From Lepidurus packardi (taxonomy: Eukaryota > Arthropoda > Branchiopoda > Notostraca > Triopsidae): 64,000 bases of DNA. The stretch lies in the NCBI GenBank assembly GCA_023053545.1, contig JAKZAN010000091.1, positions 1 through 64,000 of the forward strand. Direction: 5' to 3'. The translations under genes were made by a program, and so were the position numbers. A model generated the notes under the pieces. It searched no databases and was not told where the DNA came from. It saw only the letters and a program-made list of their open reading frames with translations. Positions 1-12,429 of this stretch are shown here, piece by piece (position 1 is the stretch's first letter; the number at the start of each line of letters is the position of its first letter).

Positions 1-108
1 CCCCAACCCCAACCCCAACCCCCAACCCCAACCCCAACCCCCAACCCCCAACCCCAACCCCAACCCCAACCCCAACCCCAACCCCAACCCCAACCCCAAC
101 CCCAACCC
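1..108. repeat. Telomeric C4A2 repeat array, left chromosome end
   Basis: The array consists of CCCCAA units read 5'->3' into the chromosome, the C-rich strand of a GGGGTT telomere. Several units are CCCCCAA in the first 50 bases, after which the repeat is regular. It ends where unique sequence begins with CCCCTTTATC. C4A2 telomeres are typical of oligohymenophorean ciliates, whereas spirotrichs use C4A4. The array marks a true chromosome end rather than an assembly edge. Confidence 0.97.
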
Positions 109-1164
109 CTTTATCATGTACACACATTTGTGCTGTCAATTTCTGGATCCAGAAATATTACAATCAAAGCATTAAATTCTACCAAAAACCTCGGCCACCT
201 ATTACTTATTACGTCTGATTCGTTATCGAGGCACTCGACCGACAAGGAGGACTTTCTGTAGTCGGCTCAGACCCTCCTCCGCACTACTGTATTGTATGGA
301 AAGCCTAATGGGAAGACACTCGGTTATATAGGTAGGACCGATTAATTAAAAGTACTACTAAATTACAGTGTGAATGCTATTATTCGATCCCGACCTAAGT
401 TTTATCTTGACTCGGATGTGCACTAACGACTTCAAAAGATCAGTCTGAAGCTGCGGCGGCTATCTGCCAGAGCTAAGAGTTTGCGATCGATTTGGGGGTT
501 GTTTCCTACATTGCAGAAAGTATTGTATACTTAGGTCGAGCTGTTTCAGACCGCCGAGTCTCTTGATCATGTTGTGAGCCCCGCCCGTCGTCAGCCCATT
601 CTTTTCTATCGATAAATACTAAAGTGTTGATGGTACCGAAGTCCAGGATCTAGAGCATAGGCAGCCCCTTGGCGATCTTGTTGGCTCCAGAATCAGTTAT
701 CGCGTTGTGTGCTGCATGTTATCGAATACTGTTTTTACATAGATCCAGGTGGATTATTCTGAGATTCTGAACGGATCTACATAGCTCCGAAACTGAGCTG
801 TCGTTGAGTTACGCATCGCGTAGGAGCAAGGTATGCAACGGCATCACTGACAGGATTCTAAAAGTGCATAGGTTCAACCGATTCTGCGAGAGATCAACCC
901 AAGTATAGTCTCTTTTGACCAGCCAACACTACATTTCGGCATCCGAGGATATGGCCTTCGCGCGCAGGTCAATCACAGTCTGGGGTTCCGAAATGCGCAT
1001 ATTCTGGAAGAGTAAGACCCAGTCGATAGATTCCTCCTCTGGCTACATTGGCAGCTGCTTTAGGACTATGTTGGTATCAGACCGATATTAAGGGATATTA
1101 GAGTGAAAGCAGCGAATAATGTCACATGCTCACAGTAGTTCATTAAAATATCAAGGCATTCTTC
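109..1164. other. Subtelomeric region without recognised gene
   Basis: This kilobase lies between the telomere and the 3' end of the carboxypeptidase gene. I found no convincing long frame under the TAA/TAG=Glu code, no family motif and no tRNA. It has no obvious tandem repeat. It probably holds the 3' UTR of the neighbouring gene and subtelomeric sequence. Confidence 0.6.
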
Positions 1165-3560
1165 TCAGAATCTCTTCCTAATGCTCGGAAGTTCGATCAT
1201 CGAGAGCTTCGATAGTTCTGGCGGTTTCTGGATTGAACGTGCGTGCGCCCTGATCTACTTCTGAAGCTTCAGGATTCTGGGCGCTGTAGGCTTGCTCACC
1301 AGGTAAATGCGCTCGTTCTTCCCCAAATCGAAGTCTCCCAGGTCTGGCTGCTTTTCCGGAATAGCCATTCTCGCCCTAGGTGAAGGACTCTTCCGATTTT
1401 GCCGCACTAAGCTCTTTAGTTTTTCCAACTCATCGCTGTTCATTTCTAAGTCTTCTTCTTCACTGTCTATCTCTAACTCCTAGTCGATCTCTTTCAACAC
1501 TATCGATTCTAAGGCTTTAGGTTTCTTGCTCTGTGACTCTTGTGCCAGCTGGGAATTTGGGGCTTCGACTTTAGAGGCTTCAGAATGTACCAGTGTCGAG
1601 CAGTTCGTTGGCTTCATAGCAGGTTCTTCGCTTATCCAGCCTATGGTGGTCGATGTCGTTAGAACCACTTTATGAGATGGTTTTTGTTCTGCGACGGGGG
1701 GAACTGGCAGATATTATTTAAGGATCTTAAGGGGCTCCAGCTGATGATAGGTCATGCTGCTGTACTAGGCTAGTGCCTCCGATAAGGCCTATCCAAAATT
1801 TCTCCAGTTGCGTTCACTCAAGGGGAGGTTAGTGCCAGGATACTTAGGATCGTCGAAGAGGGCAAAAGACTGTTCAAAGGTAATAGTGATGATACGGTCA
1901 TGGTTGTAGAAGTGGACTCTAGCAGTCTTGGTCTTTTCGGCAATGTTCTTGTACTGGCAGGAGGGCAAGTGGAAGATGCTGAAATTGCGGCTCAGGATTT
2001 ATGGGAGAATCCTATCTATTCTAAGAAATAAACAAAAATAGTGTGCAGGAATGGAGTGACGAGTGGCTAGTTACTATAGGCATAGCGAACGTGCTGTGGT
2101 TCCTCCTCCCCTGCGAATGCGAAGATGTTCTTCTTGGAAGAGTGCCCATGCAGGTCGAAGCAGAAGCGCACCTTGCCCCTCTTCTTGGTTTGCCTGACTA
2201 GTTTTTTTAGGCCTGCAATTTCTGGGAAGAACTCTTCGTCTTCCTCGTCAAAGTGCCGGTTGAAGTCCTGCCCCAGGAGACCAGTCCGATAGTTGCCAAT
2301 GAACACCCCGTCGGGATTGAGCATCGGTATAATAATGAAGATGAATCGCTGTTTGATCCAGGGATGTTTCAGAACACTCTCGATGAATGCTTCGATGCTA
2401 AAGCTAGAAACAGTCTCCCCGGGATGCGTGCGTCCAATCACAATCAGCAGCTCCCTCTCGCCCTGCGACTACTATTTGTGCTCATTGATTTACAACATGG
2501 GGATAGGGAGACCAGCGAGGGAGTTCAGGGCCAGAGTGGATTTCCTGAGGGCAGGGTGTTCCAGCTATTACAGGTAATTGTTCAGGCGACTGTAGGAATA
2601 GGGAGGCAGAGTCGCGAAACTGGTGGTTTCTCCTTATTTTTCGAAGCTAAATTCAAATTCCAAATAGAATGCTTTGACGGTGGGGTCAAACAGATATTTG
2701 ATGTTTTCTCCCTGTTGCAGCCAAGTCCCGTCTTGCTGCTGGACGAAAGGCTTGGCACCCTTACTGTACAGAGAAATTGGCTTGGTGTACCTGTAGACTC
2801 TAAACCTAATCCTGGTAGCTTTCTTGTTGAAGATTCTGAAATAGAACCACTGCTTCTGCCCTTTACTATTGGTATCTTCACGCATGTACAGCCAGTACTC
2901 GTTGTTCGCTATTTTCAAAGCATAGTGCAGGTTTCCACATTCGAACTTGCTGTCGAAACTCAGGTCATTATGGGGGTCAATCTAAAGCGTCTGACTATAG
3001 GCGAGCAAGTGCACGCTCTTAGAGTTTCCTATATTACTTATGCTCCTGCCGTAATGGATATTCTGGATGTCTTTTAGCACTTTCAGATAGAGATGACTGC
3101 TCCTGGGCGCCATCCCACGGTACACCACCTTCTTGCTGTACTGGAGGTCGCGATTGTACTCAGAGTATTCTATCGGAAACCGCACTACTGGCTGTAACAC
3201 GTGTTCCTTGACCTATGTAGGCTGAGGCGAACGTAGTGGCGGAGAAACGATGACACGTTTGGGTAACAGTATCTAAATGACTCTGCTCAGAATTTCTTCC
3301 GATAGGAATATGGCTCAACAGAGATAGTACTTTTAAATGTTTTCAGAACAAACCATGGGTTCTTGGGACTGGCACTGTTTCGGAATTTCTTCTTTGAGTT
3401 TGGCGTGTTTTTTCTTGCGAAGCTTGCCTCTCCGGGGAGAGTCAGGGTCGGAGCGTTCGCACAGCTGCTAGTCGTAGGGTCTGTCGTCGAAGCCTTCTTC
3501 CTCGTAGCGAATGAGGAGGTGGTTGGTCTTGTGGTTGGGGAGCTCATGGAGAGAGTTCAT
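1165..3560 (-). CDS. Cytosolic carboxypeptidase (M14, CCP/Nna1 family)
   Basis: Zinc carboxypeptidase of the family that trims glutamates from tubulin tails and tubulin polyglutamate side chains. The N-terminal beta domain is visible: a FDSKFECGNL-like motif followed by QWFYFRI. The catalytic domain has HPGE (metal His and Glu), the NPDG and GNYR motifs, and DLHGHS carrying the third zinc ligand. The C-terminal third is Lys/Glu/Ser-rich and looks disordered. Two introns are inferred: 2016-2074, which joins the post-HGHS segment to ILPEILSRNF, and 3286-3330 near the 5' end; an 81-nt alternative for the second fits equally well. The start is the ATG at 3558-3560 and the stop is TGA 1165-1167, giving about 763 aa. 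Many Glu codons are TAA or TAG. The family is certain. Whether it is a deglutamylase (CCP1/5-like) or a detyrosinating type is not. Confidence 0.9.
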
Positions 3561-3733
3561 TATTGTATAACAGATGAATTGAATAATGTGAAGAAGCAAT
3601 TTGGATGAGGGTGAAGAATGAGGAGAATTAGACACTGTGTTACTTTTTGGCCTCATCAAATTCTATGCAATATACCACCCCAGCCTAGTGCAGGACATCC
3701 GACCCCCATTTTAAATGAAAAAAAGATCTACTT

Positions 3734-6700
3734 TCAAGCCTTAGAAATCATGTGAAGCTTCGACAGTGTGAAGTTGCTCAGCACTGGGGTCTTTACCTTG
3801 AAATCCTGTTGCGCATTCGGAATCATGATGCCTTGCCGGATAGACTTCAGGTGGTTGTTCCGAATCACCAGCACACGCTTGCTGTCCTGCATGTTCTGAG
3901 CAAACATCCACATTTCGCAAACCTTACACTTGAATATCTTGAACCCAGGCTTGGCTGACCGACTCTCTATCAGGTTTTCTGACGGGTCAGCAGAGTTAAT
4001 TATCAGCTGGATACGCATGGAATCTTTGAACTTTCCAGAGTTCAGAGGGCCTACCAAGAAGTTTGAGAGGGGGACTGCCGACCATCGGATGTGGTCCCAT
4101 TCAAAGTTCAGTTTTTTCCGAATGTACTCCAAGTAGTTGCCACATCCAATCGAAGGGCAGCCGTCCACAGCATTAGTTTTCTTCTTGCATCGGCAGAACC
4201 TATCCTCGTTGCTACTTCTGGAAGACTGGTCTCCGAATCCCCGCTTGAGGACAAAGGTAACACTGCAACAGAGGCATTGCAGCTTGGGTAAGTTAGAGAT
4301 GTAGTTTTATATGAGACTGACTTTGGAGAAGGCTTGAGATAAAGTGGGCAGAGAGGGACAACGCAATGGGAAATCGAGAATCTGAGTGTTGAGGAGGCAC
4401 CAGGTTTCATAGATGGTGCACTTGAACCATAGGCTGAGGAAGTAGATTAGAACCCCCACTGCATAGTCTGTGTGATCATTGACGAAGAGGAGTTTTCCGC
4501 GGAGCATCAGAACTTCGCGTAGGAAGTCGGAGATTCTGGGAGCAAGGCGGTAGGGCAGAGAAAATATTTTTTAGCCGTTGAGGTGGATGAGAAGCCCGAA
4601 AAAATGGGAAGTGGGATGGGTAGAAACCACATGTGTGATCCCTTCTTTCAGCATCACTTTCTGATTTGCTTCGAAAAAATCCTTCTAGCAGTAGTAGATG
4701 TCTTCCATTATTTTGAGCAGCCCCGTCTGTAGTGACACTGCTGGCTTCTGGCGGTGGAGTTCCAGCTTGGACTCATCAATTTCCTCAATGAGCCTCACAT
4801 AGTCATCGACCACTTTGTCCAGCTCCTCGTTGAACTTCAGGGGCGACACTAGAGGAGGGGGAGGCACGGTTTCTTCGACAACGCTAGGGGCGAGTAGAGC
4901 GCATATGTTCTGGAATCTCTTGATGATGCTGTCGATGGGAGGTCTGTGCTGGGGATCGCGTACCAACATGAACTTAAGGAAGTCAACCAAGTAGATGTTG
5001 TCATTGAGCTTCTTGGTGTTTTCGGGCTCGAGGATACTTTTATTTGGGGTCGTGACTTGGGTGAAGAATTTGGAGAAGTTAGTGCTGTTGAATAGGAACT
5101 CTCCAGTCAGCAACTCATAGAACAGGCAGCCGAGAGCCCATATATCTGCTGACTTTGTCGTACCTATTTTCTTCCTCCTATCATAGTTCTCAGATTCCTT
5201 TTTTGAAGTCAGAGTCAAGCTTAACATCTCGGGAGGGTTATTACAGAGGGTGCCTCGCGATCTTAGATCAAGCTCCTACTTCTCAGAGTCATAGATCTTG
5301 CACTCGCCGAAGTCTCCAAACACGACCATGAACTGACCTTCCTCAAGGGCCTGCTCAGAAATACAGTCGATGAGCACATTGTCGCATTTGACATCGTAAT
5401 GAGTGACTCCCTGGTCGTGAAGAGACTTCAGGACAACCAGAATCTATTTGAAGATTCTGAGGAGGATAGCTAGGGGAGGGGTTCCCTTAAAGTTAGTCCT
5501 CCAACTCTTGAGAGAAAAAGGGTACTTCTTCATGACGATGACATAGTAGTTGTCCTTGGTGACGCCGAAGTCGTAGAGATCTGTGACCTTAGGGTCCAGA
5601 CGCAATTTGTCCAGACATGTGATTTATGTAAAAATATAATGCAGCACCGATCGGTCATATATCTTGTCTGGAACCTTCATGCGTTTGATCGCCACGAACT
5701 CCGGGTCGCTCACCGTGGTGTTGCAGCTGAAAATATCTCCGTAGCCGCCCTTATTGATTTCTCTCCAGTTTATATATAGGGTCATATCCGTGAACTGGGT
5801 GCAAAGAAGCTTCAGGAGCCTCTGACCTGCAGGATAAGGTTGGATCTTTTTGACGCCCTGTGCCAGTAAAGGCAGGATAGTTGAGTTAGCCTCATGATTT
5901 AGGTGATGGTGCAAGATGTACAGTACATTAAGCTTACCATCATTCGTAGGTTCTTGCTGACAGTAAGTACTATCAAGCTGCCCCTTTTTAAGGAGCAGAC
6001 AAAATACTAGGAGTATCGCATTGGCATGAAGGGTTCGACTGGAGTAGATTTTTCTTATGCGACGCTGTGAATTGTATAGGTGCTTGTCTTCGTCCTTTTG
6101 CTTGGCGAGTTGGGACAGTTTGGGGATCATAATGTGCCTGCCCACAGTGGGGAGGGACTAAGAGTTGTCTGTGTTGGGGTTAGATTTGGATTCAATTTTG
6201 CCAATGATCGGGTCGAGGACCCCTCCGCTGTCTCGTGAATTGAGAGGCTTTTTGGCTACACAGTTTAGATGGAAAATCTGATTACTTTTGTTGTTGTCTT
6301 CGATATCTGCTTCGGTTCTCGCGATGAGAGACAGGGGTGGCACTGTTGGTTTCGTTGGCTTGACGCTTTCTGCTTGCCCTTCTGTTTTCGTAATCATCAC
6401 TGACAGTTCTTCGACATTCTTTTTGAATAAGTCTCCTCCTAGATTCAGCGCAGGCACCTTCATGCCCTTTCCAACCAGAACTGGCTTTTCTACGACTCTC
6501 TATTTTTATGCTGCCTGGAAGACAGGTGCAGGAACAAGAGGTAGTCCTTGCTTCATATACCGAACTTTTTCGTCCCTCAGCCTGTACTCAACTTCGAGTT
6601 CTCGGACAAAGAATTCCAGCACCCGGTACTTGTAGAGTTTGGTGGCCAGCTCTTATGTCCTGTAGGCACTCAGATTGATCATAATCTGCAGAAATGACTT

Positions 6701-9293
6701 GAGGAAGGCCTGATTGAAATAGGTTTGTCCTGATTTCTTGTTCTGGATGGGAGTGACTGACTTGTAGTCCATCTGTTCGCGTATGGCTTCCAGCTCCACC
6801 ACTGTCAAGAACGAATACAGTTTCACGAAGTTCAGGAAACTATACTTCAAATAGAACCCTGATACTTCCTCGTCCAGCAAAGAATTCACGTCTGCCGGAT
6901 AGTTGAACATTTCTTCGCAGAACCGAAGTATTTGCCTCATGAATTCGAACTGCGGCAGTTGGTCTGCTTCGATCTATGACCGACTCTTCAGGAGCAGCGT
7001 CAATAAGTGCTCGTTCTCAGAGAGAAACTTGGTGATGACGCCAGAGGACGCGAAGAGTCGAGAAATGTGATCAAACATAAGCCTTATAGGCTTCAGGTCC
7101 TGGCTCCTCTACTTCCGTTTGTAGTAGACTGACACGAATTTGGAGTAGAAGTTGAGTACTTTTAGAATGCTATCATGATCATCCTTTCTGCAGTCTGCAA
7201 ACAAAAACTGTAAATACTTCCCGACTAGGTTCAAGAAGACATGGGACTTCAAGAAGATGTTATAGAACAGTACTTCCACGTACTTGTGCGACACAAAAAC
7301 CCACGACAGCACTGATACATACGCTGACAATAGGCTTCTGTATTAAGCGTACAGCGGCTTTCGCGTTTCAGTCTCTTCAGGCTCCTCAGACTTAGCCTTG
7401 GCTAAAGGGTGCCTGAAGATGTGACTCTCCTTTCTGAGCCCTGCAGGTTATTACTAAGAAGAGAAGGGATCGGATAGTTAGAGGAGTATTCTTTTGACAA
7501 GGATTAAGAGTTCCATCGTGTAGTCGATAGTTTCGTAGGGTGTGATTCTGGAGTCACTCTGTTTGAGGTAGTTGCTGAGAATGTCAAGCATTTTGGTCAG
7601 AAGTCTAAAGGAGCGAGGCCTGTTGGGGTCGAATGTCTCCAGAATCCTTTCGAAGTGAATTTTCCACGCCTGTAGGAATTTGTCTAATTGGTACAATAAG
7701 TAAACCTATAGTTTATGAAAAGTACTTGATGTTGCCTTGACCGTGTTGATCGTGCTTCGGTCCAAGATGCTCAGCGAAAGCCTGTTAAGAAGCTTGGTGT
7801 TTGTATTCTTACGCTCGATGGTCGCATCGCCCAACAGATTGTCTGACATCGAGATGGTTTACAGCTTCTGGGCGTCGGAGTTGGAAATATTGCTGTGTTT
7901 TGGCGGGCTTTGCGAATTCCGGGCGAATGTGAGGGTGAGATGGATATTCTGTGAATAGTTGGCGTAGAGACTGAACAGACGGCCGAAAATAGTCTCTTTT
8001 GGCTGGAGGCAGTTGGCAAGAAGAGGAACGCCCAAGATTGGGGATCGAGAGTAATATTCAATATTGTAGTTGGGCATGGCTCCCCCCATGAGCAGTTCGA
8101 ATAGCTTCGGGAGGCATCCTTCGAGAGGCACTTCATCTATGCTGGCACATAAACCATGTTAGAATTTGTTTTTACTTTCCTCAAGGTCGGCGGCACCGCA
8201 GATATACATCAGGTTAGCCACCACAATGAAGCTATTCCGAGTGCTCTTGATGTTCTACTCCTCGACTTCACAAGCTTCCTGCTCGTTATATAGCCTTGAA
8301 GTCAACTAGCGCTCCGTCTCAGGCTTTTAGGTCTGCATGCGATAACTCTAATGCTGGCTGAACTTTACGATCTGCCTGAGCCTCCTCTTGCTCAAAAGAC
8401 AACCCAGATCCACTCCCACAGCAGCCTCGCCTAGACTCATTGCTAGTTTGTCCAACTATTCAACTGCTCTGCGTTTCTGCGTGTCATCTCTGGAGGCAAG
8501 AGAAAATCTCGAAGAGTTGATGGATTTGGAAGTAGGAAACACGAGAGGAGGGATTTTAGAGGTGGTTTCCAGGATCTATTGGGTGTGATATAGTTTGGGT
8601 TTTGTGATGTTATTTAGCTGATGGTCAACAACATCCTGAGCACTCTTTATGGATCTTTCCTTCTTCTTATGGTCAGCGATGCCGTCGTAGTAGGGGTTTT
8701 CGAGGCCAAGTTTGGAGAGGTGTTCGAAGAAGGACAAAAGCTACGAAAATTGTCTGCGTAGTTCTAGAGCTAGAGGAGGGTGGGTAGTGACGAGTTTGTG
8801 GAGAAGGGAGAGCGAGACGAAACATTGAGGATGGTTATTAGCATGCTCGATGAAGAGACCGATGATTCGGATTCTACTGTCTTGTTTTCTAAGTATGAGA
8901 AAAGATTAGAGGCGATATTATGGGTCTGCCGAAAGGGAGGAAAAGCAAAATGAGGTGAGTTATTTTTTGAAAATCGCACGCCGAAGCAGCTTCAAATTAA
9001 TCCAAGCATCGAAAGTACACGGCAAGCAGTCCCCAAATCTGCAGCATCGTCCCCAGGCACGCATCCGCAACGCTCTTCTGGCTCTACTCCACGCTGCATC
9101 CCCGCAGATGCAACAGGTTCCGGTTCTGGCACGACAGCGACAACACCAGAGCCTGTTCGAGTTTGGCAATAGACGGGTGATTATGGGATAGGCTTTGAAG
9201 TTTGGGGAGGTGGGTCTTGACCTAGCGGAGGCAGCTGAGGAGCTCTGGGGTAGGGGGGCCGGCGCGCCAGAGTTGGATGAGGAGTTGTTCCAT
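3734..9293 (-). CDS. Giant helical-repeat / protein kinase / pseudophosphatase protein
   Basis: One open frame of about 1822 aa with a single inferred intron (8889-8979). Residues 1-1100 are mostly helical and HEAT/armadillo-like, with no named family. A protein kinase domain follows at about 1150-1470: glycine-rich GGYGDIF, VAIKRMK lysine, a TAA-encoded Glu in helix C, HYDVKCDN in place of HRDLKPxN, and DFGEC. At about 1515-1610 there is a dual-specificity-phosphatase-like segment (GITHVVS, then NDHTDYAVG where HCxxGxSR is expected). The catalytic Cys and Arg are missing, so it would be a pseudophosphatase. The last 200 residues hold CxxC pairs. The kinase looks active because Lys, Asp, Asn and DFG are present. 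The start is ATG 9291-9293, chosen because the upstream frame becomes low complexity. I do not know a named orthologue. Confidence 0.75.
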
Positions 9294-9422
9294 TCTGGGA
9301 TGCGGGTGGGTTGTTAAGTCGGTAGCAATAGGATAAAGGAGAAGGATTGAGCTATTAAATTTGGATTATAGGGTAACTACTGATATTGTGAATAAAACAT
9401 TGATCTATAGTCATCGGCTGGA

Positions 9423-10451
9423 TCACGAAACAGGTGACTATGTGAGTTCGTAGATGTTTTTGGCCTGCACGATCGCTCCCTTGCACACAGGACACTTGCC
9501 ATCGTGCATCCCCTGGTAGCACTCGTGGCAAACAGCTAAGTGCAGGCACTGTTCGAACACTATATTCCTGTTATTAGTCAGGCAGATAATGCACGTTATC
9601 TATTAGCTGGGCGACTCCAGGTTCAAAAAGGTGCGTCCCTCGTGGACGGGCTGCTTTTTCCTCTCCTATCTTAGATGCTTGTATAAGCTGTAAGCCACCA
9701 AACTCCCTGTGAAGATAAACATGAGTCTCCTTCTTTTTATAGTGTTTAACATGTCTTAAAGGAGGTATTTCTTGCTCTGAGCGATAGCAAGCGGGATGAG
9801 ATTGCCAGCTTGGTCGAGATGACATTTAACCAGCAATGACATGTCTTTGTAGAGATTGACCTGGATGTCCAACTTCCCGATTTCCGGGCCTCGGAATAGC
9901 AACCAATTTTTGCTGCCCGAGAACCAGTAACCCACAGCAGTCGCCAGCATCTCAAGTATGAAGGCGCTCATTGCCCAAAGACTCTCCCAGACACTTATTT
10001 ACTCAAAATTGCTGATTTAGGTCAGGTCGAACGAGGCGTGGAACATAGCTGGGATGGAGCCTTCGTGGCCAATGCCCTTCACTATAATTATATCGTCGGT
10101 GCGGTTGTCCTTTAGCCTCCAGGGTATTTGCTGGGTAAAACACTTATTCATGGCACTTCTGATATACGGTGCCATGCGTGGGAGGCAGACCGCAATGTGG
10201 TTAGAAGACAGTTTGGCTGTCTCAGAATGTACATTTTGCTTATCGGCGATCTTGCCTCTGACAAGGTAGACTTCCCCAGGCTTGAGGCTGTTCCGGGACT
10301 GCAGCTCAGAGACATCAAGTACTGGTGTCTTGATGGTTTTTCTGTATTCTATGCTCTTGCGGATATAGTCATGAGTGATACAGCCGAACAGCAGGTAGAG
10401 TGAGCCTCCTGTAAGGTAAAGCATTAGCTTCTCCAGGTCTAGTCTGTCCAT
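9423..10451 (-). CDS. MUL1/MAPL-like membrane RING E3 ubiquitin ligase
   Basis: Single-exon gene, 342 aa. The order matches MUL1 (mitochondrial E3 ligase, also called MAPL or GIDE): an N-terminal hydrophobic segment (about residues 10-27), a BAM/GIDE-type middle region, a second hydrophobic segment (about 240-255), and a C-terminal RING of the C3HC4 type. The RING reads CIICL, then CLHLAVCHEC, then CPVC. In the family the RING faces the cytosol and the protein sits in the outer mitochondrial membrane. The start is ATG 10449-10451, and TGA 9423-9425 follows a short tail after the RING. It is divergently arranged with the kinase at 10755. Mitochondrial rather than peroxisomal or plastid location is taken from the family. 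Confidence 0.85.
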
Positions 10452-10754
10452 GGGGAGTAGTTTCGAGGGAATTATTGGTTAATTTAAGGATGTTGCTCTT
10501 AAACTCTGGTTCAATGTACTAATAGAGCTAAGGAGATATCTACTTTTATAAAAGAAGGTATTTGTGCAAATTCTTATAGGATGAGGCAAAACGGCGCAAA
10601 CACTGTTATCCAGTATGGATCTGCAATACAACTAGCGTGCTCATTGTAAGTAGCTTGACCCTTTGTGATAAGAGCAGGCCTACTTTATCTTGTTAACGAG
10701 CAATATAATTTGACATAAGTCCCAGCATCACTATTCAAATTGTAATTTAGGCTG
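10452..10754. promoter_or_regulatory. Divergent intergenic region
   Basis: This 303-bp spacer separates the starts of the MUL1-like gene (minus) and a kinase gene (plus), so it should hold both promoters. It is A/T-richer than the genes. I saw no tRNA or conserved motif in it. Confidence 0.5.
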
Positions 10755-12137
10755 ATGGAAGTCCGCATCGCAGGCAAGCTGATCGATATGCAGCATGCAG
10801 AGTGCATCGGCGAGGGAAACTTCGCCAAAGTATATAAGGTCTACAGTGAGCCCGACAGATCCTACCTGGCTGTCCGCTATGTCCAGAAAACCCTAGAAGA
10901 CATGGAGGACCTCGTCAAATAAAAAAATATCAATAAAGATCTCATGAAGGTCGACAACACGCACATCCTGCGCATACTCGAGATCCAGGAGAATGACAAG
11001 TATGTACTTTACGTGACGGAGTTCTGCGAAGGAGGCTCGCTCTGGGAGTGTCTGCAGGAACAACCAGGCAACAAACTGGATGGGCGGTGCAGCGTGTAGA
11101 TCGCATTGGGCATCGCACGCGGCATCCAGGTCATCCACAATCATAAGATCACGCACCGCGACTTGAAACCGGAAAACATCCTGCTCAGTCGGAAGTACCA
11201 GAAGAAGGAAGCAGTGCCAGAGATAAAGATTGCAGACTTCGGGCTGTCTACCAAGAAGATGATAATGGAGACCCTCGCAGGCACCAAGGAGTACATCGCT
11301 CCAGAGCAGGCCCGGTACCACAGCTACACCAACGCTGTGGACGTCTGGGCTCTCGGCATCATCATCGACGAAATGCTCCATGGCTCCACCTTTTTTAATG
11401 GAGACTCCAATTAGATTTTCAAAAAAATCATTTCCGAAAACTACTATGTGCGGGACAGTACAATACTTCAGCCTCTTCAAAGTCTACTGGTGTCAATGCT
11501 CAAAAAGAAGCCTTTCGAAAGACCTACAATTGGTCAAATTATCGGTCATCTAGAGGCTATTCACCTTCAGGTAAGCCTTCCTGCAGTGCTTCCAACTCCT
11601 CTCAAGGCCATAACCTCCTCCAAGAATGGCTTCACTGCACCTGTTAAGAACAATAACCCTGCTGAAGAAACCCCAGCAAGGACTGAATCATTTGAGATAT
11701 CTGGGGGTTAGGTCTGTGTTTTTCATAGCCAACCAATCACTCACATTTTCTAGAACGAATTATTGTGTCCATAGTGTCTGGCTGAGGATACTGTGGATGT
11801 GAAGGACTATATGGGTTCGGAAGACCCAATGAAGTGTTTGAAGTTGGAGGCAAGAAAAGAAGTACCGCTCGTATTGCGGGTGGAGGTCAATTAGGACGTA
11901 GTTAAGGAGAAGAAGGAGGAGTTAGGATAGGTGTTTGGAAGAATAAAGAAGAGATTTTGTGGGATGATTGAGGGGGAGGTTAGTCTGCGATAGCTGGCTT
12001 GCGAAGTTGAGAAGATCGAGAAGAGCGAGGGCGAACTTCGAGATAAGTACATGTCGATCAAAAGAGATATTGGGGAGATGTTATGGGAGCAAGTGCAGCC
12101 GCAGATTTCAGAATACTTAGAAAAAACGATAGTGTGA
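10755..12137 (+). CDS. Serine/threonine protein kinase with C-terminal extension
   Basis: Single exon, 460 aa. The kinase domain spans about residues 8-270: GEGNFAKVY, an AVRYV lysine position (Arg-Tyr follows), HRDLKPEN, DFGLS, and APEQ followed by DVWALGIIIDEM. The active-site set is complete. After residue 310 comes a short CPxC pair (residues about 342-345) and then a Lys/Glu-rich, probably helical tail ending in TGA 12135-12137. The kinase resembles the ULK/NEK side of the kinome, but I cannot assign a subfamily. The start ATG follows a TAG-rich non-coding stretch. Several helix glutamates are TAA/TAG, including one before IALGIA in the catalytic lobe. Confidence 0.85.
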
Positions 12138-12429
12138 ATGAAAGGATGAACAATTTTAATTGAACAGCTAGCATACAGTCGAACACGCACTTCGCAGAAG
12201 ACACCGAACTCATACTGCACTCGGACGACCCAGATCTTGTGGTTTTGAATCCGAGTCTTCTCAGACTCCCTAGCCCGTCTCAAGACTCAAAATCCACCCC
12301 TGATTTAGCTATGCCCCGATCCCCACTTCAATAAATTTGTATACTTCGCTAATATTATGCCTGCAAAACCTCCATTTCGACTCATGGAAATAGAAGATAT
12401 TCACCTATAAATCTTAAGAAAGACTGACC

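Noticed and set aside
8960-9169. Cys-rich minus-strand frame as the N-terminus of the giant kinase
   Set aside because: The alternative frame starts with an ATG and has natural helical composition; a 91-nt intron joins it to the downstream exon with matching phase.
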